Shown here one piece after another: positions 7,247-7,508 of a DNA stretch of 7,508 bases. The position numbers and the translations under genes are program-made. The notes beneath the pieces were generated by a model that was not told where the DNA came from, made no database searches, and saw only the letters and a list, made by a program, of their open reading frames with translations. This stretch comes from an uncultured Alcanivoracaceae bacterium (lineage in GTDB: Bacteria; Pseudomonadota; Gammaproteobacteria; Pseudomonadales; Alcanivoracaceae). Every line of letters starts with the position of its first letter. Within the stretch, counting starts at the first letter, position 1. The stretch lies in assembly GCA_937943665.1 (NCBI GenBank), contig CALEAR010000060.1, forward strand, positions 1 through 7,508, in the 5' to 3' direction.

Positions 7247-7271
7247 AGTGGCTTGCTATTTCACTCGTCAA
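7242..7271 (-). promoter_or_regulatory. Candidate sigma70-type promoter of the dcw operon
   Basis: On the minus strand TTGACG (7266-7271) matches the -35 consensus at five of six bases. TAAAGT (7242-7247), after an 18-base spacer, matches the -10 consensus at four of six. The -10 would sit within the first AAAGTGT repeat, so MraZ bound to the array would block the polymerase. The -10 is only moderate and the spacing slightly long, so the real start may differ. I saw no better pair between the rnpB terminator and mraZ. Confidence 0.35.
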
Positions 7272-7343
7272 GCAAAGTCGCACTGGGAATACTAAAAAAG
7301 CATTGAATCTCAAACAGTTAATGGATTTTTACGCAACAAGGGC

Positions 7344-7379
7344 AATAAAAAAGGCCGTTGAGGAAAATATCAACGACCT
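7344..7379 (-). terminator. Intrinsic terminator downstream of rnpB
   Basis: Read on the minus strand, AGGTCGTTGA (7370-7379) and TCAACGGCCT (7352-7361) form a 10-base stem with an 8-base loop, fully paired except for one G-U wobble, followed at once by a run of T (7347-7352, then ATT). On the plus strand the same position would be a C-A mismatch and no T run follows, so the terminator acts on minus-strand transcripts. It lies about 60 bases past the probable mature rnpB 3' end and before the mraZ control region, so it closes the rnpB unit. Confidence 0.88.
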
Positions 7380-7439
7380 ATTACACAAAAGCTAGAATTT
7401 ACTTTAAGTATTGAGAGCTTGCGATAAAGACAAGGGAGA

Positions 7440-7508
7440 GAATAAGAATTGCCAACCGATAAGCCGGGTTCTGTCGTGGACAGCCACTCATCTAGGATGT
7501 TTGTCGCC
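7440..7508 (-). ncRNA. rnpB: RNase P RNA, 3' portion (5' part outside window)
   Basis: Catalytic RNA of ribonuclease P, which removes 5' leaders from tRNA precursors together with the RnpA protein. On the minus strand the window contains the universally conserved 3' region ACAGAACCCGGCTTATCGG (7450-7468), preceded by GATGAGTGGCTGTCCACG as in gammaproteobacterial bacterial type A RNase P RNAs. Only about 60-70 bases of an expected ~350-400 are present. The mature 3' end is set by pairing with the missing 5' strand (helix P1), so 7440 is an estimate; it could be a few bases either way. The gene is on the same strand as and upstream of mraZ, with its terminator in between. Confidence 0.92.

Noticed and set aside
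7253..7275. Inverted repeat TTGCT...AGCAA flanking the -35 candidate
   Set aside because: Only 5 bases per arm with a 13-base gap in AT-rich DNA; could easily be chance and no regulator is implied.
7352..7379. Terminator for plus-strand transcription
   Set aside because: On the plus strand the stem has a C-A mismatch and is not followed by a T run; no plus-strand gene precedes it.
7380..7439. Possible small gene or RNA between rnpB and its terminator
   Set aside because: The stretch is short, without an open frame or a clear structure; it is best read as the 3' trailer of the rnpB precursor.

Overview
This window holds the first seven genes of a division and cell wall (dcw) cluster from a Gram-negative bacterium, most likely a gammaproteobacterium of the broad Pseudomonas/Oceanospirillales type. 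The basis is the protein sequences (MraY aligns with the E. coli protein without gaps over its first ~120 residues; FtsI is a 573-residue PBP3 close in length and motif spacing to the Pseudomonas enzyme), a meso-diaminopimelate-type MurE (DNPR motif), and the placement of the RNase P RNA gene directly upstream of mraZ, an order I recall from Pseudomonas. I cannot name the genus.

Everything reads on the minus strand, so the biological order runs from the right edge to the left. At the far right is the 3' end of rnpB (about 7440-7508, cut by the window), followed by its intrinsic terminator (7344-7379). Then comes a roughly 220-base control region (7125-7343) with four AAAGTGG-type direct repeats at exact 10-bp spacing, the likely MraZ operator, a candidate promoter overlapping the repeats, and a small hairpin just before the mraZ ribosome binding site. 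The genes follow: mraZ (6675-7124), rsmH (5740-6672), ftsL (5477-5743), ftsI (3759-5480), murE (2302-3762), murF (941-2305) and mraY (1-941, cut at its 3' end by the window).

The genes form one very tight unit. mraZ and rsmH are separated by 2 bases. The next four junctions (rsmH/ftsL, ftsL/ftsI, ftsI/murE, murE/murF) are all 4-base ATGA overlaps, and murF/mraY share one base (TAATG). No internal terminator or promoter is apparent, so transcription from upstream of mraZ plus translational coupling probably sets the relative output of all seven proteins.

Functionally, MraZ is the regulator of its own operon; RsmH methylates 16S rRNA; FtsL and FtsI are inner-membrane divisome proteins (scaffold and septal transpeptidase); MurE and MurF complete the UDP-MurNAc-pentapeptide in the cytoplasm; MraY transfers it to undecaprenyl phosphate to make lipid I. 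This is a conserved core region with no mobile element, CRISPR array or novel system that I can see. The observations most worth checking are the operator array, which matches the form I recall for mollicute MraZ sites, and a few substitutions at usually conserved positions in MurE and MurF.
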